The notes below the pieces were generated by a model. That model saw nothing but the letters and a program-made list of their open reading frames with translations. It searched no databases and was not told the origin of the DNA. This document shows, in pieces, positions 1-11,269 of a DNA stretch of 44,841 bases. Within the stretch, counting starts at the first letter, position 1. Each line of letters opens with the position of its first letter. The translations under genes and the position numbers were made by a program. The stretch comes from Gonium pectorale (lineage: Eukaryota; Chlorophyta; Chlorophyceae; Chlamydomonadales; Volvocaceae), in assembly GCA_001584585.1 (NCBI GenBank), contig LSYV01000033.1, positions 563,841 through 608,681 of the forward strand. The letters are read 5' to 3'.

Positions 1-59
1 GTTGGCGCCCGGAGCCCCCCAAAAGGAACCAAGACCGCAACCCTGCAGTACTGTCACGG

Positions 60-150
60 GCTGCTGTGGGTGCCTCCGCCTGCCGGCACCCCCGCAGTGG
101 GTCAACGTCCATGCGGGAAGGCCCTCCTGCCACGTGCCCCGGGCCACGGT
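60..150 (-). repeat. Fragment of a dispersed element, second copy near window end
   Basis: This stretch is nearly the same as 44132-44221. Read on the minus strand it gives the peptide start MDVDPLRG followed by an Ala/Arg/Pro-rich stretch, matching the ORF at 43720-44187. Similarity fades after about 150, apart from a weaker match near 195-235. I infer a decayed copy of a mobile or repeated element; the element class is not identified. Confidence 0.6.
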
Positions 151-155
151 CCCTG

Positions 156-190
156 GGTTACAGGTTACAGGTTACAGGTTACAGGTTACA
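156..190. repeat. Five tandem copies of a 7-mer (GGTTACA)
   Basis: Five exact, uninterrupted copies of GGTTACA. It is a short minisatellite next to the element fragment. The unit is not the TTTAGGG or TTTTAGGG telomere repeat of green algae, so it is not telomeric. Confidence 0.9.
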
Positions 191-931
191 CGTCCGTCAA
201 AGCCGGGGGGGGGGGGCCATGGACGGTCCCTACGGGGCAGGAGGCCCAGTCTGTTCACTCCTAACCCGCCTGCACCGCATGGCCCACCCTCCTTCTTGCA
301 GCGCCGCACCTACGACTGGGCATTTCTTTAGAGTTAGCCCTCTCTTGCAGAAATGTTTTTCTCCTATCATTATTCAAGGATCCTGCCTGGGCTGTCTGTT
401 GCAGGAGGTCTGATGAAAATAAGCCAGAACAGCATACCGGCTGCACTGCGTGCGTTGTTTGGTGAGGATACCCACCCCCAAGATATTACCCAATAGCAGC
501 GTTCGCATTTTGCAAGCTTCCGATGTCGATAATCCTTGCATGACTGTGCGGGGCATAATTAAAATATCCTTAAACACCCAAAAGTTGAACAGAGCATAAT
601 GGGTCCCAGTACAAACCACGTGCGCACGTCCCATGGGTCAAACAAGTCCTTCACTGGCAGGCAACTGTTCCTACAATTTGATTAGATAGGGCTTTACACG
701 CGTCTGTCATGTCTGGTGCAGTCAGCTGGACATGCCACATTTTAGAGGTACGGCAGTGGCAAACTTGAAGTCTTTTACCAACCCCTTCAATCGAATTCTA
801 TATCCTATGTATATGAATAACCTTTGCGGACCAGGTTTCCAGAGCAAATGCACTTGTCAGTACACCATACATGCCCTAGCCACGTCTAAAAGCAGAAATT
901 GGGAACGACGGCTCTTGAACCAGCGCATTTC
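191..931. other. No gene seen; upstream region of cyclase A
   Basis: The open frames here are short, overlap on both strands and show no recognisable protein signature. The stretch just before 932 must hold the promoter and 5' UTR of cyclase A. I see no clear TATA box. Confidence 0.5.
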
Positions 932-3900
932 ATGTCGGCATGGCCGGCCGGGGTTTTGGTCCTAGCGCTGGGCCTCACGCTGCTTCCGGTCAGCGCTACG
1001 AGCCAGAGCTTGCCTGTGCTTTCATCGTCGGACATCTTACAGAGCTGCATCGACCCGGTAGCGGCAGAGCTTGCGCGCGAGTTGTCAGACAGGTAATCAA
1101 TTGCAAAGGATGTCGCCACAACCTTCAATTACTTGCATAATATATTCTGCATGTCATGTTCCCAGGTTTGCGGGGTGCCAGCAAGGGTAAGTGGAGTGAC
1201 TGGAGTCGTGTTATATATGTTTTTCTCCCGACTACTCTGCATGTTGGTAATGCTCCGGCTCACAGGCTGGCAGGTGAAGGCAAGGACACGGCCAGCACTC
1301 TGTTGACATCCGTAACCTCCCTGCTCCAACCAGCACTGTCGGCGGCAGCCACATGCGCAGCCTCCTCCACGGACGCCGATGCAGATTCCAGAACCATTGT
1401 AAGGTCATCCGACTGCGGCGCCGGCATTGAGCGGGCTTCGCCGCTGCGTGCGTAACCCGTGTGCCTGACCCGCGCTCCCACCGGGAATTCTTTGCCGCGC
1501 GCAGACCATCAGCTGGGCTCAGTATCCGGGATGGCTAAACGGCCTACTGATGGAATGGCTGCGCTTTCTTCAGAGCGCGGTGCCGGCGCTTAACCGGTAT
1601 AACATCACCGCACCAGAGTGGCTGCCGGCTCGGGCAGTTTCCCCGGAGGAAATGCGCGCCCTGGCAGATCATCCCGTGACAGATCTAACAGCCGTGCTAT
1701 CCGACGTGTCGGGGCTTACGTTAGAGGCTTTCTTGGCGGAACCGGTGAGCCTTCAAGAATGGGCTGGGCAGAGGTAGCTGTTTGACTAGCGCGAGCGCGC
1801 TGCAAGTGCGTGAGAATTTGGAATGAGTGCTGAACCCGAGAAGCATATTGATGGCTCTCACACACCCTGCACATCCATCCAAACACCAGTAGCGCCCTTC
1901 TGCCTGAGGTATTGTCCAACCCACTGCCCCCTAGGACCACGCGACGGTACGGGCGCAGTCTCGAGTGGGGTTCCACCTCGACCCCGAAAACTTGTGTGCA
2001 GATGAAGTTCGGCCCACCGGGCCGCTCCACCCTCGCACGTATCTGCTGCTGTTCCACCGGCCTGACGTGCTGGCCCGCCTGCATTCGGCCGGAGTGGCGG
2101 CCGCCGCCGGCCCACCCGACGACTGGGACACGATGCTGGTGGTGCTGCAGGCGCACGCGGCGCTGCAGGAGGCGGCGACGGTCTCTTCGGGGTCTGTGGG
2201 CCCAGCTGCCTCGCTGCCGCGCTACGGACTGTGCCTGACCACCAACCCGAACTGCGGCCGGCTGGGCGACGTGCTTGCCGCCATCGCCGCCAGCATCGTG
2301 CAGCCCGGAGGCACACAGCAGGGCTACGTCTTCGACTTGGCGCCCGAGCCGCCCAGCATAGTCCCACTGGTCAATAGCACCGGCTGGCGCCATGCCGCGG
2401 ACCTCCTGCGCCGCATGCTGGTCTACAACGCCCCCAATGTACAGACGGCAGCTAACGATCGCCCTTGTTGGGGTGTCCACCCCGCCTTCCTGGAGGGCGA
2501 CTGCCTGTTCACGCTGGAGTGGGACGCGGCGCTGTCCAGCATGGCGGCGCCTGCGCTGCAGCGGTCTGGCGCACTGGGCGTGGCGCCCCTTCCCGGCAGT
2601 CGGGTGGTCATGGACCGGAGCGTGGTGGCAGCTGGCCGGACTGCCAGCAGCAGTGGTATGCTTGTGCCCTGCACTCGGGAGCTCTGCGCGATCAGCGTGA
2701 ACCACGACTTTCTATACCTGCGCCTGAACGGCTCTGCCGGTTCAGCTTCATCGGGCGGGGTAACTGGAAGTCAGAGTGCGTCTGGTGACCCGGTGAACTC
2801 GATCCTGACAGCTTTTGCGAAGCAGCAAGCGGCTGTGGTCGCCCGTTACAGATACTCATCAGCAGCATCGTCCACGGCCCTCAATCGTGCGCCGTACTCT
2901 GCGGCGTACGACGCGATCGTGAGCGTCAGCTACTTGGGTAGGTTGCGCAGGGGCTCGGGGCTCCATGGTCCTTGCGCTGTGCGCCGTTGTACTAGTAGGG
3001 ACTTGCCGTACCATTGGGATTGCCTCGAGTCCTTTATGTACTGGTCACAGCCTGTGCTTGGCTGGTGCCTTCAGGGGTCGGCTTTGAAGGACGCACGATT
3101 GCTGACATCGCCGCTTTGCAACAAGCAGTCCAAGCTCAGGTCGGTGCCTTCCGGGACGCGCGACAGAACATAACGGATGGTCTACGCAAGCAGATGGGGT
3201 TCAAGCTGTGGCTCGCTGGTGACAATCATAATTGCTCGGGCTACGCCAACACTCGCTGGTGGGAGCTCGCGAGCATGGGCTCTGGCATAGACGTCCGGCC
3301 ACTTGCGTCTGTTCTGGGCATCGCTGATGCCAGCACCGCCACTGCCTACCTGCGGGCGCTGTGGCATGCGATTCACCACCCGAATGCCGCGCCCGACGTC
3401 GCGTCCCCAGTCATGGTGAGTTACGCCTGGCCACGGTACCTATTCACCCAGACGCACGCACGTCAACAAATCCCAACACTCGGGATACAATAATTCGCCG
3501 CTTGCTGACTGCCTGGCGCTTACAGATTGCGCCCACGCCCCACCACTATGCTGGATTCGAGTCACGTAATCCTTGTTGCGAGATCGCACTGAATCATGCC
3601 CATGGGCGTCAAGATGCCAAGCGCCTATGGCTGCGGCCCATGAACCAGGTCAACTGGTTCAAGCATGCGCTGGGAGTAGGGGCAGCCTTGCTAGTTACGG
3701 AGGCCTTGAATACAACAGCCTCATCAGCGGACGCTGCCACCGAGACGATAATGCAGTATTTTTACAGCACAAGCATGGCTTTTGGGGAGGCAACGCTCCG
3801 CAGCACATACACAGAATCCATCTCTGCTCCACCCTGGAAGCCGCCAGGTGCGAGCACCGGTCAACCGCGCTCTTTGGGATGCTGACATGACCATGAAACT

Positions 3901-6900
3901 GGTGCTGATTTACGGGGGCCGGCTGCCCGTACGGTGTGCGCCCTCACTCGGGCTACGTGGTCATTCAGGGTTACAAATTGCCAGAGTAAACAGTTCTAGC
4001 AGATGCGGATGCCCTGCCCCGCCGGCAGAGCCTCGTGTGGGGTTGTTCGCTTGTTCCGGAGGTGCGGGGTCACTCATATCATGCAGATGGTGACAGGTAC
4101 ATGCTCCCGCACGTGGCTCCTGAGTAGGGCCTGGGCAAGACCAGCCAGCAAAAACAGCGGCAGGCAGGAGCGTAGGGCTCAGATCTGAGACCCTCTAACG
4201 TCTGCCCTGCCTTCTGCACGCGTTTTGCCGCAGAGCGCTCCCGTCCGGGTCCCCTGAGCGACGTCGGGCTGGTGGTACTCGTTTCCATTAGCGCCGCGTG
4301 CGCGGCAACACTCTCTGTTGTAGCCCTAATGCTGCTGCTGCAGCGTCTGCGGCGGAGGCGGCACCGCGACATGCTGGGCCGGGTGCTGGCGCCACGAGTC
4401 AGCCCTGACACCACTCTGATCATAACTGGTACGGTGGTCAACAGTCGAGTTGGCTGCCCCGAGATTGGGACTCTGTGCTGTCCGAGACTCTGCGCATCCA
4501 CTCGTGCTGCTGCTCACTCTCGCTGTATGGACTAGCCCCAGTTGCTCATTAATGGTTTGAAAAGAACGATCAACCGTTTGTTTGGGACGAGCTGCGGGAT
4601 GCCCGACGGCGGACGGACCAAGTCTGAAATAAAACCCCATTGGTTCTGCAGACGTTCAGAACAGCACGGCGCTGTGGGAGCAGCTTCCCGTGGCGGTGAT
4701 GGACGCCACGCTCAAGCTGCACCACGGGACCATCCGCAGGGTGCTGGCAGATCACGACGGATACGAGAGCGCGACAGGTCGAATGGCGGGAAGCAACTTG
4801 GTAGCCCACTCTTCCCGCGCTGCTCAGCACCGAAAGGGGTACCATAGCTTGTGTTATGCAACGCGCGCGACTCGGATTGATTTGTTATCATCCCTGTCCC
4901 ACCCGCAGAGGGCGACTCATTCATCCTGGCGTTTGCGGACCCCGCGACGGCCGTGGCTTTTGCTGCGGCGTGCCAGGTCAGGCTCTCTGCTTGTTTGGCG
5001 CGGCCTTTGATATGCACACCCCCAAAACCAAAGCGGGGCCACTGGGTCTTGGCATGTTTGCATAACATGTGAGCATGGGAGATGGTTAAAGAGGAAGGGG
5101 ACGCCAAAGGTGGCCGTGCCCTCCGCTTGGTCGGCCCGGCGGCGCACCAGCGCGGCGTGGCGCGTCCACCACACGCCCACACAACCGCAGCAAGCAGCGC
5201 GCCGCGGCTTTTTCTGCCTTGTGCGCCGCGTATTTACAAGCCGGGTCACACCAACTATCTTGTTTGTGTATCCGACCAATAACTCATGGTCCTATCCCTG
5301 CGGCGTTGGCTGCCAGGTGGCGCTGGTGCTGGCCGACTGGCCTCCCGAGCTGCTCACCCATCCTGATGCAGCGCCAGTGCTGGTGGTTCCGGAGGACGCA
5401 GCGAGTAGCGCAGTCGCGTACGCAGGGCTGCCCGCTGTGCACGCTGCACGCAACACAAGCCGGCGGCGTCTCGCCTACGTGCTTCCAGATGTGTCTAAAT
5501 CTTCCCATCTTCCGGCCCGTGGGCGCCAGTCAGTCGAGACCCATCCCCCTGCAGTGCACCACCTTGCAGAGACGACATATCTCTCCGTAGAAAGTGACGC
5601 CAACCTCCGTGACGACATCCAGGAGCGCAGTGCCCCATTCGGTAGTGCTGGCAGTGCAGCATGGGCTCGCCAGAGTCCCCTGCCCCTGCCTCTTCAACGG
5701 CTGATGCAGGGCGGCGATGCCAGTCCCAGCTCCTACTCAGCATTGGCCAGCAGCGCACCGTCCCCGGTGGTGTCATTGCCGCAGCGCTATGTGCCTTCAA
5801 CACTGCCGACGCCTCCTCCTTCCCGACTATCTGCAAACCCGGTGCACGGTGCCAGAGCGGAAGCTAACAGCCGCCCGAGGACCCTGGCGGGACCCCACGC
5901 CAATCACACGTCCTTGACTGGCGGCAGCAGAGCAAGCCACGCGCGAGCCGTCGAGCTCCAACAAGCTCTGGCCACTGATCGGCGGCGATCCGTGGATGTG
6001 CACGGTCCGGGCCGACATGGGACTGAAAGTGATCTCCAAGAAGCCGCAGACATACCCCTGCGCGGTCACTCCATCACGGGGATGTGCCCCGAGTTGGTTG
6101 CGCCCGTAGACTTCTCTGAACTGGGTGACGGGCTGCTGTCGTCAGCGCCTCACCAGCGAAACCAACAACGGCGGGATCAGGAGGTTGGATCCTTGCGCGG
6201 CGCCGGAGATGCGAACTTCCCACTTCGCACGACTGATGAATGGCCGGCCTGCAACACCCGTGGGGCTTCCATGTACGGTGTCGGGGACTTGCCGGTGTCC
6301 GGTGAACCCAGGTCGGGTATGGGTCGGTTCATCTCCACAGCGGGGGCGGACGCATCGCCCAGGCCGCGGCTCCAGGCGGCCGGAAGGACTTGGGGCGAGG
6401 CCCTGCAGGCTGTCTTCCCGACTGACGAGGAGCTTGGCGAGGCCCTGGGCACGGTGCTGTCGCGAATGTCGTGGAGGGAGCGTCAGGCCACACCGGTGAG
6501 TTCCTGCAAGGCTTTGGCGCTCTTTGAGGGCTGTGGCTATCAAGTCACCTGGATGGAGCGGGTGTGGCGGCCGACCAGCCTGACCGCACATTGGCCCGTC
6601 TTCTCACATTCGCGCCGCAGTACCTATCAAGGCCTTTCCACAGAGCTGTATTAAGTCCCAATGCACCCTACATCTATTAACCAACGCCTAGCACGATGGT
6701 TACCGTGTTACTTTTTTATTATTACGCCCGATACCTCCCTGGCCTCGCAGACGGTGCTGCTTCCCGGCGGCCGCCTAGCGCTGGTGGCCTACCGCGGCCT
6801 GCGTGTGCGCATGGGGCTGCACTCCGGGCTGGACGACCCGCAGCACGTGGCCTTCAACCAGGTCGGCAGCGCGTTCAAGTACTACGGTGAGCGGAGGGGG

Positions 6901-9049
6901 GGAGCGGGCCGCCCTTGAGCGCAGGCATGCGAAGGTAATGTCCCAACTGCAGCGTCGGGGGAGACTTAACTGAAGGTCGCTCGGTTGCCTCGCTACCGCC
7001 CAGGCCCCTTTGCCGAGACGGCCAAGCTGGTGAGCAATGCGGCTCCCGGTGGCATGATCACCCTCTCAAGCCAGGCCTTCGCGCAGCTGCGGAACAGCAT
7101 GCAGAGGGGCACCACAGCGGCCAGCAAGGCCGCCAAGGAGGCCGTGGTGGTGTACGCGGGGCGGCACGTGCTGTCGGATGATGGACCGAGGCAGCCGGCA
7201 GCTCCTGTGGGTGGTGTGGAGATTGCGTTGGCCGATGCAAACGATGCGTCGGCGCTGTCCGCTCTCGGACGGCCGGAGCCCCGGCCTGGCCCGGGCCGGT
7301 ACCTGACCGGTGTTCTCGAGAGTTCACCGCCGCGATCGGATGATGACAGCGTCGCAAGCAATAGGGGCCCGGGGATAGAGCAGCAAGAGCGTGGGGTCGT
7401 GGACCCTCACACCGTCGACGTCGAAGGTTTAGCTGAGACGGGGCCAGCTCTTGCCGATGCAGCTCTGGGCCGTTCCGGCCCAGAGCAGAAGGAGGGCCTC
7501 TCCCTGTACGTCGCGGTCCACCCGGCACTGATGTGCCGCCTGGCGCTGTCGCCACCTCTGCGCAGCGTCCGTGTGGTGGAGCTGGGCAGCTTGGCGGCGC
7601 CTATCTTCTGCATCACCGTCGCCTTCATGGTAATTGAAATGGACCGCACTTATTCCGGCGGAAGCCGGTGCATGTCCATGGCTTCTACCGGTTCCCTGCT
7701 TCATTACAACTTCGCGAAAGGTCGTCCCGCACTACTGCAATGCGGTCTGGAGGGCGCACTCGTTGGCATACCTTGTGTATGGCGTATCATGTCCTCAGTC
7801 CTAGGTGTGTGCCCATCAACCGACGTTGAATCCACCTGCAGAAAGTTGTTGGCGCCTCCACGCTGCTGGCCGACCTGCCCGGCCCTGCGTCCCGCGCGCT
7901 GGACCAGTTTGCCCGTCTGGCTTGCGGGCTGCTGGGCGGTGTGGGCGGCTACCTGGTGGAGGGCGGGGATGGGCTGCTGCTGGCTGCGTTCGGGGCATCC
8001 CCGGCGGCCGTGGAGTGGGCGCTGGACTGCGTGGAGAGGCTCCAGACGCTGGTGAGAAGATGTGCTGAGGATTGCTGGAAGCATTGTTGACGGTTGCTGC
8101 TGAATTCCTTCCGTGTGGTACTATTATGCGCGGCTTGTGAACCAGCCGTCGGGTTGAGTAGTGCCAAAGTTCCTGATGCATCGTACGGCATCGGCCGTTT
8201 AGTTTGTTGTGATCACCCATGCCATTCCCCGCCCTGTGACAACTGCAGGAATGGGAGGAAGAACTCCTTGCGCACGAGCTTTGCGCGGTGCGGACGGGTT
8301 TACGTCCATGTGGCTTGGTGATTGGCGGGACGTTTCTTGCTTCCGTGGGGATTTGGGAACTGTCCGATCAAGGCGCACGCGTTGGAAAGGAACAACGCAT
8401 ACGACGAGCGTAAGCGCGAAAGTGATGCTGTGCTGCACGTGTGTGACTTGTGCCAGGGCTCTCGCGGCCATGCGCGCAGCCGCCCACAACTGTTCACCTG
8501 GGTTTCCTCTACCGTCCCACAGGAGGCGATCATGCCGGATATGTCGATGTACAACGCACGCACGAGGCCGGAGGGGCCCAGCCTGCACGGCGGCCTCATT
8601 CGCCGGAGGACCGGCACCTTGGGGCGCGGCTTGCGCATCAAGGTGGGCGGGCGGGACACGGATCGCGCACCTGTTCAGCACCTAGCAGACGGCGACCTAT
8701 TTCCGCCAATTGCTGCGAACCATGCACTGTCCCCAGTACGCCTGGCATGTGTAATTGACAACGATCGGACCTGACCCGTAATCCTCAGGTCGGCTTGGCG
8801 ACTGGTCACGCGACCCACACGCTGACGGAGGCGTCCGGGCGGCTGTCGTACCGGGGTCGGGTCATGAACCGCGCTGCGCGCATCGCGGGCATCGCAGCGG
8901 CGGGGCAGGTGCTGTGCAGCGGCGCGGTTTGGGAGGCGTGCGACCTGTCGCCGGGCTTCAGCGAGCGCGTGCGCGGCGTGTCGCTGGGGGAGATGAACCT
9001 CAAGGGCATTTCAAGCCCGATCGAGGTTGTGCAGTGCCTGAACTTATGA
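932..9049 (+). CDS. Receptor-type class III nucleotidyl cyclase A (solute-binding ectodomain, one TM, two cyclase domains)
   Basis: Makes a cyclic nucleotide at the inner membrane face, probably under control of an extracellular ligand. Exons: 932-1092, 1266-1398, 1505-1744, 1935-2937, 3075-3415, 3526-3847, 4234-4428, 4652-4777, 4909-4976, 5317-6495, 6751-6886, 7004-7629, 7842-8051, 8249-8287, 8523-8642, 8789-9049. All junctions are GT-AG and in phase, giving 1719 aa. The start is the ATG before a signal peptide (MSAWPAGVLVLALGLTLLPV). Residues ~179-512 resemble family-1 solute-binding proteins (DDWDTML, FLEGDCLFTLEWDAAL, Cys pairs). TM lies at ~745-770, followed by an Arg-rich stop-transfer. 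C1 starts at DVQNSTALWEQLP, continues with EGDSFILAF, then a long Ser/Pro-rich insert (exon 10), then RGLRVRMGLHSG. C2 spans exons 12-16 (GGYLVEGGDG, GRVMNRAARI). Metal Asp are in C1 and Asn-x3-Arg in C2. Whether ATP or GTP is used cannot be read. Convergent with B. I saw no TGTAA within about 1 kb downstream. Confidence 0.88.
8382..8435. repeat. Short repeat in an intron of cyclase A, shared with an intron of C
   Basis: About 50 bp containing ACGCATACGACGAGCG, nearly identical to 28841-28895. The two lie in different introns (between exons 14 and 15 here, between exons 6 and 7 in C) and in opposite orientation relative to their host genes. Common intron ancestry does not explain this, so a dispersed short repeat is more likely. 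Confidence 0.75.
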
Positions 9050-10689
9050 GGAGAAACGAGGGGCATTCAGGGAAGTTGTGCCAAGAAAAGTCGAACAAAT
9101 GTGTGTTACTTCGAACTCCGGAATGTGGGGCATGCGCTCATGCTCCCGCAGAACTCAAGGTACGAGATGGAGTGCTCCTGAGCTACATACTCGGTCACCA
9201 CAGGCGCTGCTAGCTCATCTTGTTCGCCCATAGTGCGGTTTTGGCCTTTGGCTACCTTTGTTTGGCACCCGACGGTTCTCGACGAGGAGCAGGGCTGGGC
9301 CTTATCGAAGCACTAGTTGCTTTCCAACGAATCCCCAGTTGGAGCGTGGTAATAACTTGAAAGGGTGAAGGGAAAAGTAAACGCCCGTTGTGTCGTACCC
9401 CTACCGAGGGCACTTGCTAGTTGGATGCCATACCTGGGCTGTTGGCCATGGAAACCTCGTCTCAAAACCACGGGAGCGCCACGTGGGGAGATATATGGTG
9501 ACGTCTGCATATGCATCGTCGGCTTCAGCGGGCGGGCTTTATCTTTTGGGTTCCGTTGGCTTGTTGCCGCGAGGTTTTGCCCATTTTGTGCGTAGAAACG
9601 TTACACATCCCGGGAACATGGACCCATGGCGGTAAGCGTGCCTGTGTTCACCCACCATGGACATATCTTGCAGCTGCGGACACAGGGCATTTCTCTGCGG
9701 GCCGTGTGTGCTGCCCTTCTCCAATACTGTTGATGCGTATGTACGGCTCGTCTGTTCCTTCCATTGTATGAGCCCTGCCATACCATGCTGGTGCTCCCGT
9801 GGATGCGTGGTTGTGTACACCATCATAGTTGAGGTGGTTCTTACTGATCGTCGGGATGTGGATGAGAGGCGCTCTTTGGCCGGCAGCCCATCTCTATATA
9901 TGTGCATGTGCTTCCAGTATGCAATGGTACGCTTGTGATGATGCGCGCTGCTGCGTACCGACGCATAGCACGCGCATTGGCGCGTGTTGCGTGCCAGTGC
10001 TCACGCATGGCCCTCTTTTCATTGATGGGCGAGCTTGCCGTGTGCACAAGTGTGTGCAAAGCTTGCCGTTTGCACCGTCTTACGTTCGGATGCTAACTGT
10101 CGTTTGCCTTGGTTCCCATTGTCGGGTTTCAATTCATTCGTTTTGAGCGTCTACGCATTTACGTGCCTCATCTCTGCGTGGAAGCGTGCGCATCGATGAG
10201 GCGGTATTGAGACTGATGCAGTCTGAACATTGAGGTATGCATGTAGGTTTTGGGTAGGTTTGTCGTACACATAACGCATTTCCTGACCGTTCTCAGTGAG
10301 CAGACGCCGCTGTTCTGCTCGCGTGTTGCTTACATGGTGGACCACTGCGCCGGTGACCCGCAAGTAGCCCCGGCCGTCGTGCGTGGGGCGGCATGCATTC
10401 GCGTGCTAAGACTGCAACAGCACTGCCCGCGACTGGCTGCCGGTCGCCCGGTCCTAGCACGCCCGACGCCCTGCCATCCCGCTGCAACGGTAGGCAAGCC
10501 AGCTGTCCGGCCTGTGCACTGCACAACGCATGATACTCGTGCAGGCTGCACTTCCAACAACGTCGAGCAGCGAAGGTCTATTGGAGCTGATCATGGGTCC
10601 ATCAATTAGGAAGGTGAATGGCTGCGTTTCAAACTAGGATGACTGTTGCAGGGCAGAGTTTGCGACTGTGACACGCTGGTGAAAAACAG

Positions 10690-10795
10690 AACCTGCACAG
10701 AACGAGGAAGCCCGCCTCTACGGCAATACACGCCCAAAGGCGCGACGTTTCCAATAAGGCGGGTACAGAGCAAGGCATGTGACGTTCGTCCCGCT
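10690..10795 (+). repeat. Dispersed intergenic repeat, copy 1
   Basis: Roughly 100 bp sharing an ordered set of blocks (CAGAACC, CCTCTACGGCAATACA, GACGTTTCCA, GGGTACAGAGCAAGGCATG) with 22110-22235 and 33755-33870. The three copies are diverged, in the same orientation, and each sits in the intergenic DNA next to a cyclase gene. Confidence 0.6.
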
Positions 10796-11264
10796 CCCCC
10801 TCCCCCAAAGACCGGCTTACCAGCTTACCCGGTTTGCCGAACTTGGTGCTGGCGATCGAGGCACGAACCACGAAATGGAGACGGCAAGGACCGGCCCACG
10901 TCCCACTGTCGTCATGGGAAGCGTAGGATGTCAGCTAATGCCAGGAACGCACTTGATGGGGCTGATTCGTGGACGAGGACCGATGCAACAACCTTTCATG
11001 CCGACCACAGGTATGATGTGCTGGCGCACTCGTGCTCTTCTAGCCCACCTGGATCCCCGTAAGGAGAAGGCAACAACTTCAGGGACATAAAACCGACCTT
11101 GCCCCGGGGGGTTGCACGGATGGAAGGAGAGTCCAGCCCCACCATTAACCAGCCGCCGCCCCCTGCTGTCGTACAGCAGCAACCGTATCATACCACGCTT
11201 TCCCCTGGTGCCTTCCCACAAGATCCTCAGGTTCCCAAGATCCACGTTTTGCAGCCACAGCGGA

Positions 11265-11269
11265 TTACA
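11265..11269 (-). other. Candidate poly(A) signal (TGTAA) for cyclase B
   Basis: TTACA on the plus strand, about 700 bp past the B stop and the first such site I found. TGTAA is the usual green-algal poly(A) signal. A 5-mer can occur by chance and transcript ends are needed. Confidence 0.3.

Noticed and set aside
156..190. Telomere-like or CRISPR-like repeat
   Set aside because: The unit is a 7-mer without spacers and not a green-algal telomere sequence; this is a nuclear eukaryotic window.
899..931. Upstream start for cyclase A
   Set aside because: The codon at 899 is TTG. The ATG at 932 directly precedes the signal peptide.
1166..1186. Possible 21-bp exon of cyclase A
   Set aside because: It has usable splice sites and phase, but joining 1092 directly to 1266 gives the Arg-Leu-Ala junction seen in B and C, so the mini-exon is not needed.
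1716..2705. Long minus-strand open frame opposite cyclase A exon 4
   Set aside because: GC-rich shadow of the real exon; equivalent shadows occur opposite the same exon in B and C, and the sequence has no protein signature.
4652..9049. Naming the cyclases adenylate or guanylate specific
   Set aside because: The positions that set purine choice are not the usual Lys/Asp or Glu/Cys pairs and align ambiguously, so substrate cannot be read.
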